Both the position numbers and the translations under genes were made by a program. The notes under the pieces are model-generated. The model was given only the letters and a program-made list of their open reading frames with translations. It ran no database searches and was not told the origin of the DNA. From Geminicoccus harenae (GTDB taxonomy: Bacteria; Pseudomonadota; Alphaproteobacteria; Geminicoccales; Geminicoccaceae), in contig NZ_JABGCL010000011.1 of NCBI RefSeq assembly GCF_019800005.1, positions 142,132 to 206,131 on the forward strand: a stretch of 64,000 nucleotides of DNA, in the 5' to 3' direction. This document shows positions 26,896 to 36,523 of the stretch, one piece after another (within the stretch, counting starts at the first letter, position 1; each line of letters begins with the position of its first letter).

Positions 26896-27365
26896 GCGCG
26901 AGCACCTTCGCCGGCCTCTGCCGGCCGGCCGGCCACCCACGAGGCCGGCGCCGCACCGTCACCCAGATGCACCAGCCGCCCGGCATCCAGGAGATGCCAG
27001 CCACGGCCAGCCCATTCGACCTGCCCCGTCACCACGCCTTCCAGGCTGCGATGGGCCAGGAAGGGCGGGCTCACCGGCGCTGCGGCCACGTCCAGCACCT
27101 CGTCCACGATCAGCGCGCATGGCTCGTCGGCATGGCGCAGCCTGAGGAGCGGCGAGTACAGCCCGGGCGGCCGCTCCGGCAGCCCGAGCAGCCGGTCGGT
27201 CCGCAGCGCCAGGCAGACCGAGCCTTCAAGGCGGAACACGCCGCCCACGGTCGGCGCCATGCCGGGCAAAGGCTGCAGGATCGGGCAGGGCAGGATCTCG
27301 ACGACGTCGGCGAGCGGCAGGGCGAGGTCCATGGAGGAAACGCGGAACAGCACGACGTGGATCAT
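26892..27365 (-). CDS. CheW-like coupling protein, first gene of chemosensory operon
   Basis: A 157-residue CheW domain protein (MIHVVLFRVSSMDLALPLADVV at the start spans the first CheW strand). Corresponds to WspB. ATG 27365 places the CheW fold at the very N-terminus; the frame is open to 27449 but upstream residues are not CheW-like. The 236 bases before it, down to the next gene, must hold the operon promoter, though I found no clear -35/-10 pair. Confidence 0.85.
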   Translation of the reverse strand: MIHVVLFRVSSMDLALPLADVVEILPCPILQPLPGMAPTVGGVFRLEGSVCLALRTDRLLGLPERPPGLYSPLLRLRHADEPCALIVDEVLDVAAAPVSPPFLAHRSLEGVVTGQVEWAGRGWHLLDAGRLVHLGDGAAPASWVAGRPAEAGEGARA

Positions 27366-27601
27366 CTGCGGAAGTTCTCGTCGGGGCGTTTCAACCACAG
27401 GGGCAACCCAGCAGGCGCCTGCCATGTCGGTCGAATGGCGCAGTGCCAAGGAAGCGGGACTTACGATCCGGAAGAATTCCCACTTCTCCGGCCCAAGGCC
27501 AGCACACCTATTGCCGTTGATAATGACGACTTGTCCATATCGGAAATCACGATGATCAATTCCAGTGGCGTCGACGCCTCACCTTGAAGTTGATCACGCC
27601 C

Positions 27602-28375
27602 TCAGAAGCCGGCGCGGACGAACTCCCAGGCCGCCGCCAGATGGCCGCGGAGGGTGCGCTCGGCACGGTCCGCATCGCGGCGCATGATCGCTTCCAGGAT
27701 CGCTTCGTGCGCGCGGCAGTTCATCCGGTCGATCTCCACGGCGTGGGGCATGCGCGCCCATGATGCCGCCAGCCAGCCGACGAAGGCCTGCTGCAGCGCC
27801 GGGAAGATCGGGTTGCCGGGCACCTGGTAGAGCACCGCGTGGAAGGCGACGTCGGTGGCATAGAAGCGCGGGCCGTCGCCCACCGCCGCGCGGTTCTCGG
27901 CCAGCGCCGCCTCGAGGGCGGCGATGTCGGCCGGGCGGGCATGCTGGGCGGCATGCCGGACCAGCGCCGCCTCGACGAAGATCCGGGCCTCGAACAGGTT
28001 CCAGGCACCGGATTCCTCCAGCACCAGATGGCGGACGAGTTCGCCCAGATTGCCGATCGCCCGGCCGATGTCCGGCTCCTGCACGATCGGCCGGTGGCCG
28101 CGGCGGATCTGCAGCACGCCGCGGCCGGCCAGGGCCGCGATCGCTTCCCGCACCGCCACGCGGCTCACGCCGAACCGGCTCACCAGGTCGCGCTCGGCCG
28201 GCAACGGCCGCCCGGGCGGAAGCTCGCCCCTGCGCACCATGGCCAGGATCGCCTCGGCCAGCGCGTCCGCCAGCCGCCCGCCCGGCGCCACGGCCAGGGT
28301 CCGGCGCCCGATGGGATCGTCGCCCTCCGGTTCTGCCGACGTGACCGGCTCCGCTCCTGTCTGCTGCAGCTTCAT
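27602..28375 (-). CDS. GntR-family regulator, FCD subfamily
   Basis: A 257-residue regulator divergent from the sugar importer. The winged helix spans about residues 35-100 (PLPAERDLVSRFGVSRVAV, then REAIAALAGRG), the FCD ligand domain about 115-250 with DVAFHAVLYQVPGN and the final histidine helix RGHLAAAWEF. The first 30 residues are an unstructured extension, and the operator-like palindrome overlaps the ATG, so a later start (a GTG near residue 29) is possible. It probably represses the YtfQ-type operon and itself until a sugar acid or related ligand appears. Confidence 0.88.
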   Translation of the reverse strand: MKLQQTGAEPVTSAEPEGDDPIGRRTLAVAPGGRLADALAEAILAMVRRGELPPGRPLPAERDLVSRFGVSRVAVREAIAALAGRGVLQIRRGHRPIVQEPDIGRAIGNLGELVRHLVLEESGAWNLFEARIFVEAALVRHAAQHARPADIAALEAALAENRAAVGDGPRFYATDVAFHAVLYQVPGNPIFPALQQAFVGWLAASWARMPHAVEIDRMNCRAHEAILEAIMRRDADRAERTLRGHLAAAWEFVRAGF

Positions 28376-28389
28376 TTGGTTAGACCAAA
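28375..28389. promoter_or_regulatory. FCD/GntR operator palindrome
   Basis: TTTGGTTAGACCAAA is a perfect 6-bp inverted repeat around a 3-base centre, matching the TGGTnnnACCA consensus of FadR/PdhR-type FCD regulators. It overlaps the start codon of the annotated GntR gene and lies 75 bases upstream of the likely importer promoter. Confidence 0.7.
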
Positions 28390-28463
28390 ACTCGTCGCTC
28401 TGGTGTCATGCCTGACGCCGTCGCACTTGGCTAGCCCGGCGGAACATGAACGATGGTCGGGCA

Positions 28464-28492
28464 TTGACAGGCGAAACCGTCCGCAACTACCG
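28464..28492 (+). promoter_or_regulatory. Candidate sigma-70 promoter of the sugar importer operon
   Basis: A perfect -35 TTGACA at 28464-28469, a 17-base spacer and a weak -10 CTACCG at 28487-28492. It would give a leader of roughly 80 bases before the binding-protein start. Confidence 0.45.
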
Positions 28493-28580
28493 TCCGCCGC
28501 GGTCGGACCATATGGCAGAGCCGTCCCCCGCCGGATATCCTGGGGAAGCGGCGGCACGGCAGCCGACCGAGGAGGCTAGA

Positions 28581-29558
28581 ATGTTCCGACGCAGCGTCGT
28601 CAAGCTGGCGGCGGCCGCCGCCGTCATCGCTCTTGGAGTGGGCAGTGCGACTGCCCAGGAGCTGCCGAAGCTTGAGCCCAAGGACAGCTACAAGGTCGGC
28701 TTCGCCCAGACCGAGAGCAACAATCCCTGGCGGATCGCCCAGACCAAGAGCATGCAGGACGAGGCGCAGAAGCGCGGCTGGCAGCTCGTCTACACCGATG
28801 CCGCCGGCTCCGCGGCCAAGCAGGTCGCCGACGTCAATTCCATGATCGCCCAGGGCGTGGACGCGATCTTCCTGGCACCCCGCGAGGAGAAGCCGCTGAT
28901 CCCGGCGGTGATGGCCGCCAAGCGCGCCGGCATCCCGGTGATCCTGCTCGACCGCTCGGTCGACCCGAGCCTAGCCGAGGCCGGCCGCGACTACGTCACC
29001 TTCATCGGCTCCGACTTCATCGAGGAAGGCCGGCGCGCCGGGGAATGGCTGGCCCAGACCACGGGCGGCAAGGCCAAGATCATCGAGCTGCAGGGCACCA
29101 CCGGCTCCTCGCCGGCCAATGACCGCGCCAAGGGCTTCGCCGACGCGATCCAGGCCCATCCGGAGATGGAAGTGGTCGCCAGCCAGTCCGGCGACTTCGC
29201 CCGCGACAAGGGCCGCCAGGTCGCCGAGACCCTGCTCCAGGCCCATCCGGACGCGACCGCCATCTACGCCCACAACGACGAGATGGCGGTGGGCGCGATC
29301 GCCGCGGTCGAGGCCGCCGGCAAGGTGCCGGGCAAGGACATCACGATCGTCTCGATCGACGGGACCCGCGATGCGCTGCAGGCGATCATCGACGGCAAGC
29401 TGGGCGCCACGGTGGAGTGCAGCCCGTTCTTCGGGCCGGTCGCCTACGACACGCTGGTCAAGTACGCCAACGGCGAGACCATCCCGCCCAAGATCATCAA
29501 CGAGGACCGGTTCTTCGACGCGTCCAACGCGCAGGAACTGATCGCCGAGGCCTACTGA
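28581..29558 (+). CDS. YtfQ-like sugar-binding protein of ABC importer
   Basis: Periplasmic sugar-binding protein, 325 residues, of the ribose/galactofuranose (CUT2) type. Signal peptide residues 1-24 (FRRSVVKLAAAAA, cleavage after ATAQ). The body shows YKVGFAQTESNNPWR and PREEKPLIPAVMAAKRAGIP, very like YtfQ. ATG 28581 is preceded by GAGGAGG. It begins a five-gene operon whose subunits are all YtfQ/YtfR/YtfT/YjfF-like, so galactofuranose or a related furanose is a reasonable guess. The enolase-superfamily enzyme at the end instead points to a sugar acid or aldose oxidised to one. Confidence 0.9.
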   Translation: MFRRSVVKLAAAAAVIALGVGSATAQELPKLEPKDSYKVGFAQTESNNPWRIAQTKSMQDEAQKRGWQLVYTDAAGSAAKQVADVNSMIAQGVDAIFLAPREEKPLIPAVMAAKRAGIPVILLDRSVDPSLAEAGRDYVTFIGSDFIEEGRRAGEWLAQTTGGKAKIIELQGTTGSSPANDRAKGFADAIQAHPEMEVVASQSGDFARDKGRQVAETLLQAHPDATAIYAHNDEMAVGAIAAVEAAGKVPGKDITIVSIDGTRDALQAIIDGKLGATVECSPFFGPVAYDTLVKYANGETIPPKIINEDRFFDASNAQELIAEAY

Positions 29559-29568
29559 CGATCCCATC

Positions 29569-29610
29569 GCCCGGACATCCCGGCAGGTCTTCTGCCGCGG
29601 ATGCCCGGGC
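29569..29610 (+). terminator. Long hairpin between binding-protein and ATPase genes
   Basis: Imperfect stem of about 17 bp (arms start with GCCCGG and CATCCCGGCAG, one mismatch and one bulge) with a 5-base loop, 10 bases after the binding-protein stop. It lacks a T-run. It is likely an mRNA-stabilising or attenuating structure that raises binding-protein output over the membrane components. Confidence 0.5.
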
Positions 29611-29626
29611 CCGGCCCAGCAAGAGC

Positions 29627-31186
29627 ATGTTCCAGCGCCAGACCCCTACGCCCACGCCGCCGCTGCTCGTCATGCGCGGCATCGACAAGAGCTTCGGTGG
29701 CAGCCCGGCCCTGCGCGGTGCCGAGTTCACGCTCGGCCGGGGCGAGGTCCATGCCCTGATCGGGCAGAACGGGGCCGGCAAGTCGACGCTGATCAAGGTG
29801 CTGACCGGCTATCACCGGCGTGATGCCGGCCTGGTCGAGTTCGACGGCCAGCCGTTCGAGGTCCACTCGCCCCACGCCGCCCAGGCCGCCGGGATCAGCA
29901 CGATCTACCAGGAGATCAACCTGGTGGGCCTGCGCTCCGTCGCGGAGAACATCTGCCTGGGCCGCGAGCCGCGCCGCTTCGGCCTGCTCGACTGGCGGGC
30001 GATGCATGCGGAGGCGCGCCGGCTGCTCGGGCGCTTCTCCATCGATGTCGACGTCCGCCGCCCGCTCGGCAGCCTGCCGACCGCGACCCAGCAGATGGTC
30101 GCGATCGCCCGGGCGATCGGCTTCAAGGCCAAGCTCGTGATCATGGACGAGCCGACCTCATCCCTGGACGATCGCGAGGTCGAGGTCCTGTTCGACGTGA
30201 TCCGCCAGATCCGCGCCGACGGCGTCTCCGTCGTGTTCGTGTCCCACAAGCTCGACGAGCTTTATGCGGTGTGCGACCGCGTCACTATCATGCGCGACGG
30301 CACCACCGTGCGCAGCGGCCCGATGAGCGAGATCGGCAAGCTGGAACTGGTCGCCACCATGCTCGGCCGCGAGCTCACCGCCGTTGCCCGCCAAGGTGCC
30401 ACGGCGTTCGGCGCCAAGGCGGCGCACGCGGCCGGCGAGGTGCTGGCCGTCGACCAGCTCGCCGCCGGTCCCAGGGTGCGCGACGTGTCGCTCGCGGTGG
30501 GCGCCGGCGAGATCGTCGGCATGGCCGGGCTGCTCGGTGCCGGGCGGACTGAGACGGTGCGGGTCGTGTTCGGCGCTGATCCGGCCGCCGGCGGCAGCAT
30601 GCGCTATGGCGGCCAGCCGTTCCGGCCGACGGAGCCTGCCGATGCGATCGCCCGCGGCATCGGTTTCTGCACCGAGGACCGCAAGATCGAGGGGATCGTG
30701 CCCGAACTGTCGGTGCGCGAGAACCTGACCCTGGCCCTGCTGCCGCATCTGACCAAGGCCGGCATCGTCGACGAGGCGGAGCAGCGCCGGATCGTCGAGC
30801 GCTTCATCCAGCGCCTGGGCGTGAAGTGCCAGAGCCCCGAGCAGCCGATCCGCGAGCTGTCCGGCGGCAACCAGCAGAAGGTCCTGCTGGCGCGCTGGCT
30901 GTGCATGAACCCCAAGCTCCTGATCCTGGACGAGCCCACCCGCGGCATCGATGTCGGTGCCAAGGCCGAGATCCAGGCCCTGATCGGCGAACTCGCCAAG
31001 GACGGGCTGGCGGTGCTGATGGTTTCCTCCGAGGTCGAGGAGATCATCGAGGGCTCGGACCGCGCCTATGTGCTGCGCGATGGCCAGACCGTGGCCGAGC
31101 TTACTGGCCAAGATCTGAACGAGACCGAGCTCCTGGCGGCCATGGCCCATGGCGCCCACGACTCCAGGGAATACGGCCATGGCTGA
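29627..31186 (+). CDS. YtfR/MglA-like sugar ABC transporter ATPase (two ATPase domains)
   Basis: A 519-residue CUT2-type ATPase with two fused nucleotide-binding domains. Domain 1 (about 15-250) has Walker A GQNGAGKST and Walker B KLVIMDEPTSSLD. Domain 2 (about 270-510) has a degenerate Walker A (GLLGAGRTET) as usual in this family, with LSGGNQQKVLLARWL and LLILDEPTRGIDVGA. ATG 29627 was chosen for lack of a better ribosome-binding site; ATG 29672 is an alternative. It overlaps the next gene by 8 bases. Confidence 0.92.
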   Translation: MFQRQTPTPTPPLLVMRGIDKSFGGSPALRGAEFTLGRGEVHALIGQNGAGKSTLIKVLTGYHRRDAGLVEFDGQPFEVHSPHAAQAAGISTIYQEINLVGLRSVAENICLGREPRRFGLLDWRAMHAEARRLLGRFSIDVDVRRPLGSLPTATQQMVAIARAIGFKAKLVIMDEPTSSLDDREVEVLFDVIRQIRADGVSVVFVSHKLDELYAVCDRVTIMRDGTTVRSGPMSEIGKLELVATMLGRELTAVARQGATAFGAKAAHAAGEVLAVDQLAAGPRVRDVSLAVGAGEIVGMAGLLGAGRTETVRVVFGADPAAGGSMRYGGQPFRPTEPADAIARGIGFCTEDRKIEGIVPELSVRENLTLALLPHLTKAGIVDEAEQRRIVERFIQRLGVKCQSPEQPIRELSGGNQQKVLLARWLCMNPKLLILDEPTRGIDVGAKAEIQALIGELAKDGLAVLMVSSEVEEIIEGSDRAYVLRDGQTVAELTGQDLNETELLAAMAHGAHDSREYGHG

Positions 31187-32183
31187 TGCCTCCATCGCCC
31201 GCCCGGCCGCCCCTGCCCGCACCAGTGACGGGCTGGGTCAGCTCCTGGCCCGGCACGGCGCGCTGGTGGGCTTGGTCCTGCTGGTGCTGTTCAACCTGGC
31301 CTTCACGCCGAACTTCGTTTCCTGGCAGACGCTCAACGTCAACCTGACCCAGGTCGCGGCGATCGTGATCGTGGCGGTCGGGATGACGCTGGTGATCGCG
31401 ACCGGCGGCATCGACCTGTCGGTGGGCTCGCTGATGGCGATCTCGGGGGCACTCGCACCCTTGATCCTGCTGGGCCAGATCCTGCCCATGCCCCATCCGC
31501 TGCTGGCCGTCGCACTGGCCTTCGTCCTGCCGGTGCTGGTCGCGGGTGCCTTCGGTTGGTTCAACGGCTTCCTGATCACCCGCTACCGGATCCAGCCGAT
31601 CGTCGCGACGCTGGTCCTGTTCATCGCCGGGCGCGGCATCGCCCAGGTCGTCACCAACGGCAACCTGCAGGTCTTCCGCAACCCCGAGTTCCAGGTGATC
31701 GGCCTGGGCCGCCTGTTCGGCATCCCGGTCCAGGTGATCCTGATGCTGATCCTGGTGGCGGGTGCTGCCTGGATGCTGCGCCGGACCCTGTTCGGCCGGC
31801 AGATCCTGGCGGTCGGCGGCAACGAGCAGGCGGCACGCCTGGCCGGCATCCCGGTCGCGAGCGTCAAACGCCGCGTCTACCTGATCTCGGGCCTGTGCGC
31901 CGGCCTGGCCGGCCTCGTGGTGATCGCGATCAACTCCGCCTCGGACGCCAACCTGATCGGGCTCGGCATGGAGCTGGACGCGATCGCGGCGGTGGCGGTC
32001 GGCGGCACGCTGCTGGCCGGCGGGCGCGCCTCGATCACCGGGACGCTGCTGGGTGCCCTGATCATCCAGCTCGTCCGCTACACGCTGCTCGCCAACGGCG
32101 TGCCCGATTCCGCGGCACTGGTCGCCAAGGCCGGGCTGATCGTGCTGGCGGTCTGGCTGCAGCAGGGTCGCAAGAGCACATGA
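31179..32183 (+). CDS. YtfT-like sugar ABC transporter permease
   Basis: A 334-residue CUT2 permease (BPD_transp_2 type) with eight to ten membrane helices. The family motif TGGIDLSVGSLMAISGA lies at about 69-85, and AVGGNEQAARLAGIPV at about 210-225. It forms a heterodimer with the following YjfF-like subunit. ATG 31179 overlaps the ATPase stop; its own stop overlaps the next start (ATGA). Confidence 0.92.
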   Translation: MADASIARPAAPARTSDGLGQLLARHGALVGLVLLVLFNLAFTPNFVSWQTLNVNLTQVAAIVIVAVGMTLVIATGGIDLSVGSLMAISGALAPLILLGQILPMPHPLLAVALAFVLPVLVAGAFGWFNGFLITRYRIQPIVATLVLFIAGRGIAQVVTNGNLQVFRNPEFQVIGLGRLFGIPVQVILMLILVAGAAWMLRRTLFGRQILAVGGNEQAARLAGIPVASVKRRVYLISGLCAGLAGLVVIAINSASDANLIGLGMELDAIAAVAVGGTLLAGGRASITGTLLGALIIQLVRYTLLANGVPDSAALVAKAGLIVLAVWLQQGRKST

Positions 32184-33160
32184 CCACATCCCTCACCAGT
32201 CGCACGCCGCTCCTGGTCCTGGTCGGCCGCTACGGCGTGATCGCCGCCCTCCTGCTGCTGATCCTGTTCGGCTGGGCGCGCTACGACAACTTCCTCGGCA
32301 GCTACAACATCCTCTCCTTCCTGCGCTACACCTCGATGTTCGCGCTGGTGGCGCTCGGCATGGCGTTCGTGATCATGTCGGGCGGGATCGACCTGTCGGT
32401 GGGCGCGGTGGCGGCCATGTCGAGCGTGGTGGCGGCCCTGGCCTCGCCCTATGGCCTGATCCCGGGGCTGCTGGCCGGGGCGGCGGCGGGTCTCGTCGCC
32501 GGCATCCTGAACGGCATCCTGATCACCCGCCTCAACATCGTGCCCTTCATCGCCACGCTCGCGACCATGCTGGCGGCCGGCGGCACCGGCCTGCTGCTGG
32601 CCGGCAACCAGTCGGTCTCGGTGTCCTACGACACGGCCTTCGTCGAGCTGGGCCAGGGTGACCTGCTGGGCTTCCCGGTCCCGGCCTGGATCGCGGCCAT
32701 CGCCTATGTGCTGGGCTCGATCATCCTGAACCTCACCGCGTTCGGCCGCAGCGTGCTGGCGGTCGGCGGCAGCGAGGATGCCAGCCGGATGATGGGCCTG
32801 CCCGCCGACCGGGTGAAGTTCCTGGTCTATGCCGGCAGCGGCCTGCTGGCGGGTCTCGCCGGCGTGATCCTGGCCGCCCAGTTCGGTGCCGGCCAGCCGA
32901 TCGAGGGCGTGGGCTGGGAGCTGTTCGCGATCGCCGCGGTGGTGGTCGGCGGCACGCTGCTCACCGGCGGCAAGGGCTCGGTGGAGTCCACGCTCGCGGG
33001 CGCGCTCCTGCTCGGCCTGATCTTCAACATCCTCAACTTCGAGAACGGCCTCGGCTGGATCAGCCTGTCCGCCTACTGGCAGTCGGTGATCCGTGGCCTG
33101 TTCCTGCTCCTGGTCGTTATCCTGCAGGCCAAGCTGGTGGGCCGCGACGCGACCGGCTGA
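32180..33160 (+). CDS. YjfF-like sugar ABC transporter permease
   Basis: A 326-residue CUT2 permease, second half of the channel. MSGGIDLSVGAVAAMSS (about 64-80) and AVGGSEDASRMMGLPADRV (about 194-212) are the conserved motifs. Translationally coupled to the YtfT-like gene through ATGA. Presence of two different permeases is the feature that separates YtfT/YjfF importers from ribose-type importers with one. Confidence 0.92.
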   Translation: MTTSLTSRTPLLVLVGRYGVIAALLLLILFGWARYDNFLGSYNILSFLRYTSMFALVALGMAFVIMSGGIDLSVGAVAAMSSVVAALASPYGLIPGLLAGAAAGLVAGILNGILITRLNIVPFIATLATMLAAGGTGLLLAGNQSVSVSYDTAFVELGQGDLLGFPVPAWIAAIAYVLGSIILNLTAFGRSVLAVGGSEDASRMMGLPADRVKFLVYAGSGLLAGLAGVILAAQFGAGQPIEGVGWELFAIAAVVVGGTLLTGGKGSVESTLAGALLLGLIFNILNFENGLGWISLSAYWQSVIRGLFLLLVVILQAKLVGRDATG

Positions 33161-33191
33161 CCCCGTACCCTTTGACTGGAAGGACCGTCCC

Positions 33192-34280
<1,089 letters not shown>

Positions 34281-34323
34281 GCCTGCTGGGACCCCTTTCT
34301 CCAGTCATCCCTCGCCCCCTCAG

Positions 34324-34466
34324 GTCATCCCCCGGCTCGACCGGGGGATCAACCGCCGCACGCCGGCTGCGGCATGGTCGGCCTCATGGGGTGGGCGAGG
34401 ATGAGCCGGCGCCGTAGCCGCCGTCCGCCAGTGGATCCCCCGCATGCGCGGGGGATGACATGAGAG
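34324..34466. repeat. REPIN-like inverted pair of palindromic repeats
   Basis: Two short hairpins, each with a perfect 9-bp stem (ATCCCCCGG... and ATCCCCCGC...), at 34324-34353 and 34431-34466. They are related (GTCATCCCCCG ... CGGGGGATC) and lie in opposite orientation about 80 bases apart, so the whole can fold back on itself. This is the layout of REP doublets (REPINs), dispersed by RAYT-type transposases. It also may end transcription of the importer operon. Confidence 0.6.
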
Positions 34467-35016
34467 AAGGGTGCGTCTGTTGGCCCGACCAGTGGCCTTC
34501 CGCGCCCGTTTCCCAATATATCGATGCCGATCAAGCCATTGATATTAAATAACAAAATACTTCTCTTGGGTTCGTTTGTGCAAATTCGCTTTGCTGATTT
34601 GCCGAGCCTGCTGCCAAGCCCCGCGCACCGGCCATCCCTTTCACCATAGCACAACCATCGGTGCAGATGACGTGTCTCACGCGCTGCCTGCGTTGGCGCA
34701 GATGGCGGCGTGGAGGCATGGCGGGAGGTCGCCCAGCGAGCGCTTCCCCGGCCGCCAGCACGCGGTGGCTGTGCTGCAACCACGTCGGTCTCCCGCTGAC
34801 ACAACACATGGCAGGACCAGAATGCGCCGGCAGGGCACCGACGACCCCGCCGGACGTTTCATGGCGCGGACATTCTTCCAGCCAGCGATGCACACCGGCC
34901 GGTTCGCGGCCGCCCTGCCGCTTCATGGTGGCCACGGAGCCGGGGGAGCGGGCATGGCTTCGGCAGCCGGGGGCTGGTAATCGGTTCCGGGCGAACATTT
35001 TCTTGGCGAAAGGTGG
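34467..35016. other. Intergenic region without a recognised gene
   Basis: About 550 bases before the HWE kinase. The stretch 34513-34600 is clearly richer in A+T than its surroundings and probably contains a promoter. Open frames exist (for example 34576-34980, plus strand) but their composition is unlike neighbouring genes, they lack ribosome-binding sites, and they match no family I know. Confidence 0.5.
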
Positions 35017-36126
35017 ATGGAGCAGGCTAGGCCGCAGGTGGATTTGGAGGCAGCGCTGGCAGCCAGCGAGCGCCGGTTCCGGCTGCTGGCCGATCAGGCG
35101 CCGGTGATCATCTGGCGGGCCGGGCCGGACAAGCAGTGCGACTGGTTCAACAAGCCCTGGCTGGACTTCACCGGCAGGACGCTCGAGCAGGAGCTGGGGT
35201 ATGGCTGGGCCGAGGGGATCCATCCCGACGACCATGCCCGCTGCCTGGAAATCTACACCACCGCCTTCGCCGCCCGCGAGCGCTTCACCATGGACTACCG
35301 GCTGCGCCGCCATGACGGCGTGTATCGCTGGATCCGGGACAATGGCGCGCCCTACTACGACGATGACGGCAGCTTCCTGGGCTATTTCGGCAGCGGGATC
35401 GATGTCACCGACCATGTCGAGACCGAGCTGTCGCTGCGCCGGGCGCTGAGCCAGGCCGACCAGTATGATCAGCAGCAGAAGCAGGCGCAGTGGCGCCAGG
35501 AGATGCTGATCCACGAGTTGAACCACCGAGTGAAGAACACGCTGGCGACGATCCAGTCCATCGCGATGCAGAGCTTTCGCGCCGGCGTCGACGTACGGTC
35601 GGGGCTCGCCAAGTTCGAGGGACGCCTGGTGACCTTGTCCCGCGCCCATGATGTGCTCACCCAGTCCAACTGGCTGGCGGCACCCCTGGACGAGATCGTC
35701 CAGTCCGGCATCGAGCCGTTCCGCACGCCGGAGGACGATGCCTTCACGATCGAGGGCCCGCCGGTCTGCCTGCCGCCCAAGATGGCGCTCAGCCTCGCCA
35801 TGGGCATCCACGAGCTGTGCACCAACGCGCTCCGCTTCGGGGCACTCTCGGCCAGAGGCGGCACGGTGCGGATCGACTGGCAGGTGACGGGCGACGGCGA
35901 GGGCGAGCAGTTGGAGCTGACCTGGCGGGAAGCCGGGGGTCCGCCGGTGCACTCACCCGGGCAGCGCGGCTTCGGCACCCGCCTGATCGAGAGCGGGCTG
36001 GCCCGCGAGTTCGGCGGGAAGGTGACGCTGGACTTCGCGCCGGGCGGGCTGGTGTGCCGGGTGCACGCACCGCTTCCGGCCGAGGAACCGCCCTTGGTGG
36101 GCGGGCTGGTCGTGCCCCACCACTGA
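35017..36126 (+). CDS. PAS-domain HWE-family histidine kinase
   Basis: A 369-residue cytoplasmic sensor kinase. A PAS domain with PAC segment covers about 17-135 (APVIIWRAGPDK, GIHPDDHARC), then a short coiled coil. The HWE kinase core starts at HELNHRVKNTLA (His170 the likely phosphorylation site). The ATPase domain carries N-box ELCTNALRFG and the W-x-E signature TWREAGG. Such kinases usually feed single-domain receivers, and one follows 39 bases downstream. ATG 35017 has AAAGGTGG upstream. Confidence 0.9.
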   Translation: MEQARPQVDLEAALAASERRFRLLADQAPVIIWRAGPDKQCDWFNKPWLDFTGRTLEQELGYGWAEGIHPDDHARCLEIYTTAFAARERFTMDYRLRRHDGVYRWIRDNGAPYYDDDGSFLGYFGSGIDVTDHVETELSLRRALSQADQYDQQQKQAQWRQEMLIHELNHRVKNTLATIQSIAMQSFRAGVDVRSGLAKFEGRLVTLSRAHDVLTQSNWLAAPLDEIVQSGIEPFRTPEDDAFTIEGPPVCLPPKMALSLAMGIHELCTNALRFGALSARGGTVRIDWQVTGDGEGEQLELTWREAGGPPVHSPGQRGFGTRLIESGLAREFGGKVTLDFAPGGLVCRVHAPLPAEEPPLVGGLVVPHH

Positions 36127-36165
36127 CAACATATGTCAAGCCAGGGCAGCCGGACCGGAAATAGG

Positions 36166-36519
36166 ATGGGTCGTCGTGTTCTGGTGGTCGAGGACGAGAG
36201 CCTGGTCGCCCTCCTCCTGGAAGACATGTTGCTGGAGCTGGGCTTCACCGTCGTGGACGTGGCGAGCCGGCTCGAGACCGGCATGTCCGCCGCGGAGCAG
36301 GCTGCCTTCGACGTGGCGGTGCTGGACGTGAACCTGGGGGGGGAAACGCGCAGCTTCCCGATCGCCGACCTACTGCGCCGGCGCGGCATCCCGTTCGTCT
36401 TCGCCACCGGCCACGACCCGAGCAGCCTGGAGCGCACCTATCCGGATGCGCCGGTGGTGCGCAAACCGTTCCTGCGCGGCGACCTGCGCAATGCGCTCGC
36501 CCGGGCCCTGGCCGGCTGA
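36166..36519 (+). CDS. Single-domain response regulator
   Basis: A 117-residue receiver domain without an output domain. Acidic pocket VVEDE (residues 8-12), phosphorylation site Asp54 (VLDVNLGG), Thr/Lys switch residues FATGHD and VRKPF. Probably phosphorylated by the HWE kinase just upstream. ATG 36166 is preferred (GGAAATAGG before it); ATG 36133 would add 11 residues but has no ribosome-binding site. Output is presumably by protein-protein contact or phosphotransfer. Confidence 0.85.
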   Translation: MGRRVLVVEDESLVALLLEDMLLELGFTVVDVASRLETGMSAAEQAAFDVAVLDVNLGGETRSFPIADLLRRRGIPFVFATGHDPSSLERTYPDAPVVRKPFLRGDLRNALARALAG

Positions 36520-36523
36520 GCAG

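Noticed and set aside
34576..34980. Plus-strand ORF of 134 codons before the HWE kinase
   Set aside because: No RBS, no family resemblance, and residue composition typical of random frames in this DNA.
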